Below, one piece after another: positions 26,140 to 38,800 of a stretch of DNA of 64,000 nucleotides. The notes beneath the pieces were generated by a model. That model saw only the letters and a list, made by a program, of their open reading frames with translations. It did not search any database and was not told the DNA's origin. The translations under genes were made by a program, and so were the position numbers. The stretch lies in contig JAQGDQ010000041.1 in NCBI GenBank assembly GCA_030141605.1, forward strand, positions 620,001-684,000, in the 5' to 3' direction. Within the stretch, counting starts at the first letter, position 1. Each line of letters starts with the position of its first letter. This DNA is from Tubiluchus corallicola (lineage: Eukaryota > Priapulida > Priapulimorpha > Priapulimorphida > Tubiluchidae).

Positions 26140-26925
26140 GTTGGGTACGCAGAAAATTGCCCACCGAATCACAATGAGAAAAGAAATGAGTTTGACGAAT
26201 TGGAAAACATTCAAGGTAAGTCAATAAGAATTATGTTGGAAATGGCTAAAACTACAAATTACTGGGGATTAATATCAGAATTCGAAATTTGGCCAATTGA
26301 AGAACGTATTTACTATAAAAAATTTTTGTTTTACAAAACTCTCTTAATACCAGGAAGTGAAAGGTTAGCCAGCAAAGTTGTAGCACATCAAATGAAATAG
26401 CGGCATGATGATAACTGGTATAGTGAAATTGAAGAAATAGCAAACATTTACGACGTTAATATTGACAAGAAAGATGTGAAAAATCAAGAAATTAGAGTGG
26501 AAAAATACGTAAAATTTAAAAAAACGTCTGTGATACAAGACAAATGCAGTGAAATTATAAATAAGAGCTCAAAATTAAGATTTCCGGAAAGCAATAAATG
26601 GGAATAGAAGAAGGATTATTTTACAAAATTCTGTCATGCAGAAGTTAAAAATATTTTGGATTTAAGACTTAATATGGTCAAAGTAAAAGCAAATTTTAAA
26701 GGTTCATTTATAAGAAGTTTAATGTTTCCCATGTGCAATAGTGAATTAGGCACAACAGAACATGTATTTACTTGTAGCAAATACAAAAGGATTAGAGGAA
26801 ATCTAGGTGAAGTCTCAACAGAGGATGTTAAAAGCTGTTGTAGTGAAAATTTGTCGAAAGCATCCAAATATGTGAATGATTGTTTGTTTATAAGGAAAGC
26901 ATTTTGGAGGAAGTTGGTGAAGTAA
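26140..26925 (+). pseudogene. LINE retrotransposon 3' fragment (C-terminal domain with zinc-knuckle)
   Basis: One + frame runs from about 26140 to a stop at 26923-26925, broken only by TAG at 26398-26400 and TAG at 26605-26607, without frameshift. It resembles the region after the reverse transcriptase in non-LTR elements: IRIMLEMAKTTNYWGL, then WPIEERI, and a cysteine-histidine cluster MCNSELGTTEHVFTCSKY (C-x-S-E...EH-x4-C) near the end. No polymerase motifs are present, so this is a 5'-truncated copy. It begins within about 70-110 bp of the PPCS start codon on the opposite strand, where a promoter or 5' untranslated region should be. Confidence 0.7.
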
Positions 26926-28621
26926 ATTTTGAAGAAGAATAAATGTACAATGTTGAAGTACCTGTGCAATCTTTCATCGTTTGCCCATACAAGTGGAGAG
27001 GGGTGAGAGGAAGCACAGAAACCACAGTGAAATTGGCAGGTGAATAGGAGCATGAGATGACAAGTGATTAATTCACATTCCTAAATGTGTGTGTACATTT
27101 TGCGCTAATTGGCCCAATTTGTTGACATGTATAGCTGTACATTAGTAGTATCCTCTGCTATCTGACATAGAGAACATTTCAGATTCACTTTGTATACAAA
27201 TTTTTAAAATTCGTATGACTGCCACTATCTTTCATTTCATCTACCCCGCACTTTAAATGCATTTGTCTTTTAAAGGTTTTGTTTTTTTTAAATCTCAATT
27301 TTGCCAAAGCTTCTATTTTAATTTTAAATTCTTTTCTATAAATAAATCAATTTCCTTTTTTACACATTTTTTCCTCTAGACTTGTTTATTGCATTCATAT
27401 CCACTGTATTTATATCAATATTATATTTACTAAAAATATGTTTAAATATATTGATCAATATCAACATTTATTAAAGTTATTTTATTTGCACTTGTAAGAC
27501 TTGCTTGACTAATTTTCGTCGTTTGAGTTCATTGAGTACATGTGGCTGGTGAAACTGAATTTTAGGCGAATTTCGCTGATTGTTTCAACTACAGTTGAGT
27601 TTATTTAATATGAAATATATGTGGTAGCTATTTAAACAAAATTCAAATTATTTATTTTTTCCTAGCAAAAAATCAACATCATCAATTACAACGTATGAAC
27701 AAAGTGGATGGGAAGGGAAAAATATTTTAATAGCAAAAGTTAAAAAGAGTTGTTTCAATAGTTTGCATTGACATAAATGCTGCTTTTGCATAACACTTTT
27801 TCACAGCTGCTGCGGGCACTCCTGTCCCTGTTCCGTACGTGCTAAATTATGCAGTGAAGTGAAGTGATGTTTGGTATTTGCAATCTAGCAGTAACCCTCG
27901 TCGCCGCCGTCGGCACACATGCGGCAGTAATACAGAAAAGTTATAATAACAGTTGGATTTTTTCAATTTTTTAAAATGCTGCCACCAAATTCTCTGACAA
28001 GGTTGGTTAATTGAATTTTATATTGTTTACGAAAATTTAAGAGAATTGCTCGGTGCGGTACCTTAGTTTGCTCAGCATTTCAGGACGGTTTCAGGATCAG
28101 TGCCTCTGACTCTTGTCTCAGGGCAGATTACTGAAAAAGAGTATTATTCCGTTATAACATTTGTCAGTTATGCTCAAGTTGCACGTCATCGTTTAGCATA
28201 TTCTATTTTTCATTATCTCATAAAGAAAGGTTTTGGCATAATTAACATTGTCTGCAGTTAATCTTCTCTTCCTCTGTATCACCTTCCCAATTTATTTCTT
28301 TTTTCCTTATAAAATGAGCAATGTAGTAATATGTGTTTCAAACTTCAATACCATCATTACAATTACAATGAGAAACTCTGATTAAGATCCACGGCCACCC
28401 CCATCATTTAAATAGCTGAAAGTGATAAAATACTAAACATAGTTTTTGGATAATTTAATCTGTTCGGCATGTTTAGTCAGAATAACTCACCTTAACTCGA
28501 CTCACCTTTGCAGCTACCCCCATTATTCTGGCTATTTTTGAAACTTTAATTTTGGTAACCATTGTGTAAGGAACCCATTACTGGGTTATATCATACACTA
28601 AGGGTACAAGTATCATGCTGT
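26926..28621. other. intergenic region; possible HIBCH promoter and first exon
   Basis: Mostly AT-rich without open frames. The exception is about 27800-27930, which is richer in GC and CpG than its surroundings and could hold the HIBCH promoter or first exon. An ATG at 27777 opens a short frame (MLLLHNTFSQLLRALLSLF) that looks like a mitochondrial presequence and meets a donor-like CC|GTACGT at 27834, but its phase does not fit the next candidate exon. Confidence 0.4.
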
Positions 28622-29550
28622 AGAAAAAGTCAGTGTTTGCAGACACTTTTCTCATGAATCCAATCTATATATCGTTCTTCAATGGCATTAACATACTTTT
28701 GGATGGCCTCTTTAAACTGATTAACTGTAACTGCTTTGATAGCCTTTTGAAGTAAACTATTCCACAAATCAATTATCCTATGGCTGAAAAAATATTTTCT
28801 TAAATCCAGCTTTGCTCTTTTCTTGTACATTTGTAACTGATGTCCTCGCATCGTCCTCTCATGACTCTTGAAAGTGAAGAAGTTTCCAACATCCACATCA
28901 TCAACTCCTTTGACGATTTTAAAAGCTTGTATTAGATCAGCGCGTGTCCTTCTAGTTAATAGTGCATGCAGACCTAGACTCTTAAGTTGCCGACAATATG
29001 GACCATTCTTCAACCCTTCAACCATTTTTGTAGCCCTTCTTTGGACACCCTCGATTAAACATATGTCTTTAATAAATTACGTATTCCTTTATTGGAGATG
29101 TGCTTTCCAGCTTTTACATCATATGGCATTATGACACCTAAGTCAGTTTCTTCCTGGGCTACATTTAATGAAGTGTTATTAACCATATGATCTTGGTGTG
29201 GATTTGAAAACCCCATATGCATTAACTAACTTTTGCTTTCATTGAATAACATTTCCCATTCTTGTGACCAATTAAAAAGCACTTGTAACGAGTTTCTTAG
29301 CGACAGAATTTCATCATATGTACGTAGTGCCTACTCTACTGCGCATTTTGCAGTCATCTGCAAATTTAGACAATTTTATTCCAACGCCTTCATCAATATC
29401 ATTTACATAAACTAGAAACAACAGGGGTCCCAGAACTGATCCTTGAGGTACCCCAGAAGAAACACGCACATACTTTGAAAAACTGTCTCCAACCACAGTT
29501 CTTTGGGTTCTTATGCACAACCAATTTTCTAAACAATGACATCACACTGT
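28622..29550 (-). pseudogene. CR1/jockey-like LINE fragment, reverse transcriptase and C-terminus
   Basis: Two - strand pieces lie in the order expected for one element. The upstream piece (about 29520-29314) has SSGVPQGSVLGPLLFLVYVNDI and FADDCK, the palm motifs of a non-LTR reverse transcriptase. The downstream piece (29025-28630) reads RRTRADLIQAFKIVKG...RGHQLQMYKKRAKLDLRKYFFSHRIIDLWNSLL...FKEAI, the typical C-terminal tail of this class. The part between, about 29040-29310, is degraded. It is a decayed insertion and not a host gene. If HIBCH begins upstream near 27.8 kb, it sits antisense in HIBCH intron 1. Confidence 0.85.
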
Positions 29551-29654
29551 CATGGTCAGTCTTGTATCATTTTATAGGCCAGCAGGATCCGACATTAGTT
29601 TTTTCCTTTTTCTTCGTTAAATTATATAGTTTTCTTGTTTTTTTTTTGTTTTAG

Positions 29655-29691
29655 GTGTACTGGGCGCCTTCGAGTGATTTTTCAGCACATG
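29655..29691 (+). other. candidate upstream exon of HIBCH (37 nt)
   Basis: A strong T-rich acceptor (TTTTGTTTTAG) precedes 29655 and CATG|GTAATG follows 29691. Read in the phase that joins the first confident HIBCH exon (AAGATGTCA from 29873), it gives CTGRLRVIFQHM-KMSS. Human HIBCH has ILHHLRMSKHTD at the equivalent place. The exon begins with one base that completes a codon, so a further upstream exon must supply the start if this is coding; otherwise it is 5' untranslated. Confidence 0.5.
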
Positions 29692-29875
29692 GTAATGTTT
29701 ATGTAAATTTCTCAATTTACTGAGTAAACTTTACTGTGATGCTGCATTGCCATTGTCAGCTTTCTTAGATGCTATTAAATTTCAGTGTAAAACAATTTAC
29801 ATTATAAAATTAAGAAAAGTATCATTCTGCATTATACTAAAGTGGATATTTGCATGCATTATTTATATTTAGAAG

Positions 29876-32800
29876 ATGTCATCTGCTAGTAGCGATGAAG
29901 TTATATTGGAGAAAATCGGTACTAAAGGAGTTATCACATTAAATCGTCCAAAAGCTTTGAATGCACTAAATCTTTCAATGATCAGGAAAATATACCCTGT
30001 ATTAAAGGTATGAAGAAGAACAGTACACTTTTTATTTTAGTTTTAAATGAAAGTTTATATCTTCTGGAAGAGCTGGAGAGTGGTACCTTGCTGTGCCAGA
30101 TCTGTGTGGCAGTTGTTTTTTCTGGATAAAAAGCGAATGTATTTTTTACAAATTTCATTCATTTGCTGTTTTTAAAATACTGCACAGCAAACGTTCTAAA
30201 CTTTTTTTAGCAATGGGATGCAGATCCAAGCACTTCCATGGTTATCAGTAAGGGAACTGGTGATAAAGCGTATTGTGCAGGAGGTGATGTCAAAGGTAAC
30301 ATTGTTGTCAACGGCTTAATCTCAACAAGCCTTTCAGATCATATTTCTTCTTTCTGCCACTATTTTGGTGTCACTTAATTTTTAATAAAGCTTTCGAAGC
30401 TTTTTGTTATTTCATTTTTTTTTTCTTTGGCTGCTAGGCCTTAAATAACTGGCATTTATGGTTTTTCTGACAATGCCAAATTACCACAACCTTAAACTGC
30501 TCATGTGTGGATAATGCTTTAATTCTAGTGGATGTAGTTCATTGCAGCACACCCCTGCGAACAATACAGAAATTACTGCATCGGGTACATTTTTCAGACA
30601 GTTTCATATATTAACTTGAAGTACTTTTTGTACAGTTCAGAACTTTGCAAGCTTGGGTCTAGTACTGAGCAGCAGTGCTCACTTAGATAGTGGTTTTAGG
30701 GCTGTTATCTAAGGAATTACCAAGGATAACCTTCTTAAGATACAACACTGAACCGACAGGGATGTTTTAGCTATGTCTAGATGCATGTACATCGTCCCCG
30801 AATGAGGTAAATTGCAGCCTGTGAAGTTTTGCAACACAGACAAGGCAACGGCAACTCCAGACAAATGGTTACACATGGTTATCCATTTGTTTACTGGCTA
30901 GGCTTATCATTGTTTCAGTTAGTAAGTACACACCACTATAACCATTCGACTGTTCTCTTCTGCTGCGAAGGCATTTAATCCGATGGAACTTTATGGATCA
31001 TCAGTTCACATGCAAAAAATATTAGCTAAAAAGAAATTTATGCTTTTGGATACAGATCCAAGCAAAAAAGCAAATTGTTGGATTAGCCCGTAGTGATTTT
31101 TTTGTGTCTGATAAATGTAGAGCGCTTTTTTTATTTAAATTTTAGCCATTGTTGATGCTGCTGTCGTAGGAGGGTCATTAGCTCATGACTTTTTCAAGGA
31201 AGAATACATCTTAAATAACCAGATTGGTAAGCGTGTTTATTTTGCCTAAATATTTATTACTTTCTCTTACTTTTCATTTTTATTATTTTATTTAAACTGT
31301 GTGTATATTAAGTTTCAAGAAGATGTAATCTCACTTTACACGCCCTGACAATGGGGAGAGTTGGGATCAATGCATAATGCTTACTGAAAACCTCCTCATC
31401 TCATGCTCTTGTCCAATTGTCGTAAAGTTTATAAACAATGCAAATATGTATTCGTAATGCAATATGGGAGGCATGAAGGACGAATTATTTAATGTTTTGC
31501 TTTGTGGTGAAGAGTGTGTAATGCGCTTCATAATCCAACGTGTTACGAAATAGGGTTAAGTTTACTTAAATTATGTTAGTTGATCTGAAGTCAAATGTCA
31601 TTTCAAAGGTAAAGTGTTTTATAATTATACCTACTATTTGTGACAATTGTTTGTTATTCGGAGGTACCTGCATACAATTTTTATTAAAACTCCTCAATTT
31701 GAAATGCATAGACCATTTTTAATATATTGCCAGTTTTGCATTTTTATTAAAGATTTTGCCTCTACTGTATCCAACTTTTGCATGTTCAAGTTTAGTGACT
31801 AAGATAGTATTGAAATGTAAGTACAGTCAACCCTCGTTAAACCGGACTAATTGGGGGGGGGGGGTCCGGTTTAGCCGATTGTCCGATTTATCCGATTGCC
31901 TATATATGGTCTATATTATACAGGAATAATCACCTTAATAAGGCCTATATACATTGCACTAAATACTGTGCACTATATACTATACTGTATATTACTTTAA
32001 AATTGTTAACCTGTGAGGATAAAGAAATTATTGTACAGTTGGTAGGCCGTGTTGTGTTTAGCGCTCGGGCTCGGACGGAAATTGGTCAGTTTCTTTTACC
32101 ACTGATGACGTCCGTCTTATCCGATATCCGGGCTAACGGGGTCCGGTTTAAGGAGGGTCGACTGTATGCAGCTTTTTGAAATTTTAAAATACTTTGAATA
32201 TAAAATCAGTTTTTGAAGTCTTTATTTTATGTTTATTAAAAGTGCTAAGCTAATTCATACCTAGTTATTTTTAGGTACCCTGGTTGTCCCCTATATAGCC
32301 TTAATTGATGGTGTTACAATGGGTGGGGTAAGTACCAATCATTGATATTTCTACTTTTTTTCAACTCTGTTAACTAATAATTGAGATGACTAAGTTCGTT
32401 TTAACTTTTAACCTTTCTATGCCATTGACTGTTGTTGGATTGCTAGAATATATCAGCTAATGATGTTGGACAGTTTTTATATTTAGTTACACGTGAAAGA
32501 ACTAACATTTTTTCAGAGTACTATTGATTAAAAACGAATGTTGCCAAAAACATTGTTCACATAGATAACTTTTTTGTGAATACGTGAAATGCAGCATTAT
32601 TAATTTACTAGCGAACATTCAAGCAAAATCAGTTTTCTTTAAGTTATGATAAAGATGACACATTGCTACTGTTTTAATGAGGTACCAAAAATTTCCTTTC
32701 ATTTTATGTGCTTGAATTTTTTAAGAATATGTAGTAGTTTAATAAGTTACAACCAAGACTCACACTGTGCACAATATTGTATGATGACATAAAGTTAAAG

Positions 32801-35800
32801 ATGACATATCGGTACATGCAGTAGCATTTTCAAAATCAGAATAATTTTAAAATGTACAAAGAACTCTATTAACCTTACACTTTACAACCAAGCATTTCTC
32901 ACAACTCAAACCATCTATTACAAGACTAAATTATATTTAAAACCTTTAATTTTACTGTATGAGATTCCCGTAAGGAAATTTATATAATATACCTGCTTAA
33001 TCAAATGATCAAACATTGACTGAGAAAGAGATATCTAAACTCTTGGGCACAAGAACAATTAAATGCCAATAGCTTGCTGTCAACTGAATTTCATAAAAAC
33101 TGTAACAGCTCAACACAATGGCAATAAAATATTCCTATTATGTTGAGCTGTTGCAGTTTTTATGATATTCACTTGACAGCAAGCTATTAGCATTTAATTG
33201 TTCTCGTGCCCAAGAGTTTAGATTTCTCTTAGTCTGCCCCATGTTTGAATTGCTACAACTATGCACCTATAATGTAGTCTTATAATGGATGATTGGGTCG
33301 TAGGAAATGCTTGTTTGTTCTGGATTGTCTATATGCCGAATTGTTATCTTTATATTTTGTTACACATAGTTAGAATCCACATGAAGAGTGAAATATTCAA
33401 CAAAAATTTTGGATTTTTGTTGTAATGCTCTTTAGACAATTTCAAGTAGAAGAAAATTTAGTTTAATATGCATTGCACTGGAAAAGCATAGTTTAGAGCT
33501 AGGCTGATATTTTTAGAGGTTCTTTGATAATGTATTTCACTGATTTTTCTTTGATAATGATAATACACTGGTGAATCCTCACCTCCCTAAATTATAAACT
33601 AACAGGATTCTGGAAAAGCTGGTAAAACTAGAGATGCATACAAATAATTTGAGATGTATTATGAGTTTGTGTATTCCAATATTGATAATTTGAATGTTTG
33701 ATTGATTTTAAGCGAGCATCAAAAGTATCTTAATTAATTACTGTTTTTAAAAATGAAAAATGGCATAAATTTCCTTCAATGTTTAGCAAATTTAAAATAT
33801 CACCAATTATTACAATTTTCTTATTAGAACTTATAACTTTAACTGAAATTGTTATGCCTCTAAGCTCTTCATACTTTTGGGTACGGTGTTCAACGAAATC
33901 GGCTCAAGTTATGCTTGAGTACTAGAAAAGCTATAATTTTTTTTCGTACATTGTTTTTATCGAAATGTGCTTGATCACGGTAGTCAAATTAGAAAGTCAT
34001 TACTCATTAAAAGAAAGCCAATTTTAGTTATTGCTTTGAGCGTTGCTAGTTGGCTGGTGAATGAAAGTATTTACATTCTGTTAAAGAACTACTATTCCTA
34101 AAAAAGTCTTTATGCCGTTATTATAGGGAGTTGGTTTATCAGTTCATGGACCATTTAGGGTAGCCACTGAGCGAACGGTTTTTGCTATGCCAGAAACTGC
34201 AATAGGTAAATATTTGTAAAATGCATTTTTCACGGCAAAATTGATGTGCTTTATAGTTTGTATGGAACTGCGTTTAAGTTCATCTGCTTGTAACATTACA
34301 CTAGAGATTGGAACAGAATTTTGTAAAAATGTGTGATATTTACTTAAGAACTGTTTTAATAGTCCCCAGAACATTTTTATAGGAAATTAAGTAATAACCT
34401 AAACCTTTAGTTCTTATTCTTCAGCAAGAAAAAATCCTGTTCCGTATGTGACATAAATACATCCACTGTGTGCATTTGTGTTCAAAAAAATAGTTTATAA
34501 ATACATACATCTGCAGAACAGAAAATACAGCCATTATACTTTTTATATTTCTAAATTCAGAATTTTGTTTGATTTGGTAGATTTATTGACTGCTTATGGC
34601 TGTTGAAGTTTTGCACACTTGTTTCTGACATGCAAAACATGCTGTTCTTGTTTATGTTCCAATTTGTTATTATCTATTCCCAGTTGTCTCACAGAACCAT
34701 AGCTTTGTTATCTCTTTTCAGGCTTATTTCCAGATGTGGGAGGAGGACATTTCTTACCTAGGTTAGGTGGTAAACTAGGTATCTTTTTAGCTCTAACCGG
34801 TTTTCGCTTAAAAGGTCGTGATATCCAAAGAGCCGGAGTTGCAACACACTTTGTTGAATCGAAAAAGGTAAGAAAATCACATATCTATTTACAGTATATA
34901 CAGTGTTGAATGAATGATTTTATGATTTGTAAATTTGTTCGCTAACAATTTACTGTTGATTTGTGTAGTTGGAAAGCTTTAGAAACCCATATTGGTATTT
35001 AAGAGTAATGAAATAAAGAAATATCCAGTTGTGGTTATATGTGTAAGTCAAATCAGTTACATATTGATACATGTGTTAGTATGCTAACACGTCCTGTTTT
35101 GAACACTTACTTGTTTTTGTATTAAGTGTTTCTTGTGGGTTTTGGCAGAATTTTCTCCAACTGTTGCAAGAGCTTTCGTTTTAAAACTCTATGCCAACTA
35201 AATGCTTGCTGAGTTAGTTTTACTTGAATGAATTCAAACTTTCAGTCGGATGTTGTGAATTGCTCTGTGTCGACCATTTGTATAAGTTATCTAAGATGTA
35301 AGCAACTTTTTGATGTTCTCTTTACAATCTGTTGATCATATTATATTAAATTCCAGTTTCGTTTGCAACTTTGTTGTTCTTGATGGAGAAAAACAATAGT
35401 AAAAGTAAATTTGTTAACATAAATAATACAATCGCATTTTATTTTTGTATTAATGTTAATCAAATACTCTGCATTTATAACTTGTACACCATTTTTGGCT
35501 TATGACACCATATTTGACGTGTGCCAAAATTTGTACCCCATTTCTTCTGACGCTTTGTGACACACAATTTTGTTCAGCATTTAGAGAAAAATTACAGTTT
35601 CCTTTTTTATTTTCCAAGTGGATCCTCCCACCTAGCTCTCTTGAACTCTGTTTTTTTTAAAATGCTTATTGAAATTAGGACTATTATAAAACTAGCCAAA
35701 CAGGAATGATAACTCTGCTTTTACTTGAATAATGTATTTTGCTAAGGGTTTGGTCATTTGTGTTATTTTACAGTTAGAACAATTGGAAAAAGATTTACTA

Positions 35801-38800
35801 AGTCTAGAGAATGCTTCAAATCATGACATAGCTGAAGTTATTGAAAAATATCAGAGAGAGGTATGTTTAAATGAAAAACTTTGTGGGTCGCTTGTGCAGT
35901 TCATGTTTGACCCTATCATTTGGGCATTATTGGCATTTAAATCAAAGCATCTAATTAGCAAGAAAAAGTAAATTTTATTCCAGCTGCGTGTTAGATATCA
36001 GTAATCTGGTAAAAAGGTTACTTTACCATGATTGGAAAATATGATGATTTTTCATGTCCTACCTCATTTTGAAGTATGGTACAAAGTGTAAATTTCTACA
36101 CCAGTAACAATGCCAAACTGCTTCTGATAATCGAGTAATAGGTTAAAAACTTAATTAATGGCCTTCAAGCCTAGCTAATGATAACGTCAGAACTGAGCGT
36201 AATTTTCAACAGCACAAACATTTCATGAGAGTGTTGCACGTGTTTGCAAAAGCGAAATTGACGTACTATGTTACTGTAAAACATTCAGTGTGATACACTA
36301 AAACTCTGCAAATTTTAAGTTTAAAAATTTAAGTTTCAAGTTTACTGCTGTGCTCACACAATCTCTCAAATTTGTGCACCGCATCACAACTGAACAACAG
36401 TGAGAGATATAGTGGCTGCTTTTTCTGCAATGCACTTTCAAGTTGTAGGGGTTACTGCCCATCTAACTAGGGAATGGCGAAATGCATGTAAAAGTGAAGA
36501 ACTAGCCGCACAAAGACAAAATCCGATTTCTACGGTAATACTTCTTTCAAGTAAGTCATTCTTAAGAAAACCAATATGTTCCCATTTAATGTTTCATGGA
36601 TTAGATTGTTTTGAGCTGTAGTTTAAGTTTGGGTCCGGTTTTCATTTAATTGGTATGTGTGTGGGCCTGGACTAGTGGTAACCTTCCACATTCCAGAAAG
36701 GGAACAAAAGATTCGTCTAGTAAACCCATTTAGTGTTGTCGTGAACAATGGCGGGTCTTAGCTTACTCATTAGTAAGTATAATCCTTTGAGGTGATATGC
36801 AGAACCAGTGGAGGTGTCTGAATGACATATAAGTACAATTGTACATACATGACATAAATGTACACATCAGCAGCCAGGAACTACTACGGGTATGGCAAAT
36901 AAAACTGCCTAGAATTGATTTTACTGGTGGTCATCCATCATTTGTAAACTAACCAGGCAGTGCATTGACTAATTGCAGTCACTAAGCTATTTTCTCTCAT
37001 TTTCAACTGTTAATAAGGTTAAAATAAAGTTAATAGCCAAAAATTTCTGCTACAGAGAAGTTAGGTTAGGATAAAGAATTTGTATTTAGTGCTATACATG
37101 GACAAAATATGCACGGTAAATTTTTAGCAGTCAGATTTTTCCTTTGCTAAGTTAGGATGAGACTAAAAAATCTGTACTGTCAGCTGCACTAAGACCAATG
37201 CTGAGAATGAAATTGTCTTGTTTTTTGCAGAGTGAGCTGGATGAGGATAAGGAATTTGTTCTTCAACCACATATGGACAAAATCAATAAACTGTTCGATG
37301 GTCAGACAATGGAAGAAATTTTTAGAAACTTAGAAACTGATGATTCGGAATGGGCAACGAACCAACTGAATTTGCTTAAAACCATGGCATGTGTAAAAAC
37401 CATATTATTATTTTAGCTGATTTATTTGCAAAGTTTGCTTCATACTGTTAGGTTGTTTGCGTAGACTATAATTTCAGTGTTAAGTGAGTACAACCCAGTT
37501 AAAAGTTCGTTGATATCTGTCAAGCACCCGGCACACCGAATTATAACGTTAAGTAAAGAATTTTGCGATGATCTTGGCCAGACCTTGGAAAATTACGGCA
37601 AAATAAAAAAGAATTGCTTCCATGTTGTCACTGGCCTCTTTCCCTTTGTACTACACTTGCTATGAATATAGTGGCACATTTTTAAAAGTATAGTGCAGAA
37701 GCAAGCAAACAAGTCCAAAATTAGAGGCTGACGCAAGTATGATGACACCATGTTTATGAAGAGTTTAGTATGATGGAATAATGCTCATAACATGACTACA
37801 CCATCTAAATCGATCCGGTATCATATTTCTACGGCAGTCTGTTTCTTGAACGTGCTTAAAATTTTTCTGTGACAATGAAAAGCTTCAAAATTACAAAGCG
37901 TCCCTTGTGGTTTCCGTCACATTGTTACTAGATTGAGAAGACCTTACTGCAATCTGACAGAGACCTGGCCAATTTTTGTGGTCACAGCGAGGCCATCCAT
38001 CGCTGTGACGGGGGCATAACTCTGTAATTTGTGCCTCTATGCCTACAGGAAAAAATCTCAAAATAGTTTTCACGTGATTTTGAAGTTTCAAATGTAATTT
38101 ATTTTTGTTGCAGTTTATTTTGATATTTTAGCAATTGCATATTAGTTGCATAGTTAGTTATTCCTCCAAAATTTTATTTTGTCAAATAAAGTCCTAATAA
38201 ATAAATTTGTTCTTTTATTCATTCAGTCTCCTATGTCAATGAAAGTAGCTTTGAGGCAAATATTAGAAGGAGCAACCAAGAGCTTACAGGAGAACCTAAT
38301 AACGGAGTATCGAATTAGTCAACGTTGCATTGAGAACAAAGATTTTCCCGAGGGCGTACGTGCAGGTAAATTTAACAGCTTTTGTCTGGTAACTTTTAAT
38401 TTTGTCCTGTTTAGGATGAGGGAGGATCTTTTTTTTAAGTTCCAAACAAATTTGTTGAGCACTGTCAGTGAGGTCTGCTAAGTCATCTCATAATTGTCTT
38501 AAACTTCATATAGGAAAACTTTTTGTATTCCACTCTTATACATGTGTAAAGAGTCTTGGCGGGACATTGCTCTGTATATCTGAATTGATCAGTAACTTTA
38601 CTGACATACAGTCATACTGCTATCATTACAGGAAACACATTACATCGTATTAACATGTAGTTATTCATTTTTTATTGGCTTGATGACAATATTAAACATA
38701 AAATGTTTATTTTTTAATCTTTCTTAGCAAAAGATGAGTAAGTGCTAAAATGTTTCTAATTTACCATTTAATTTATATACAAAATTGATAAACGTTTTCG

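Noticed and set aside
26174-26224. Upstream in-frame ATG at 26224 (- strand) as the PPCS start
   Set aside because: The added 50 residues lack family resemblance and overlap the LINE fragment; ATG at 26074 fits better.
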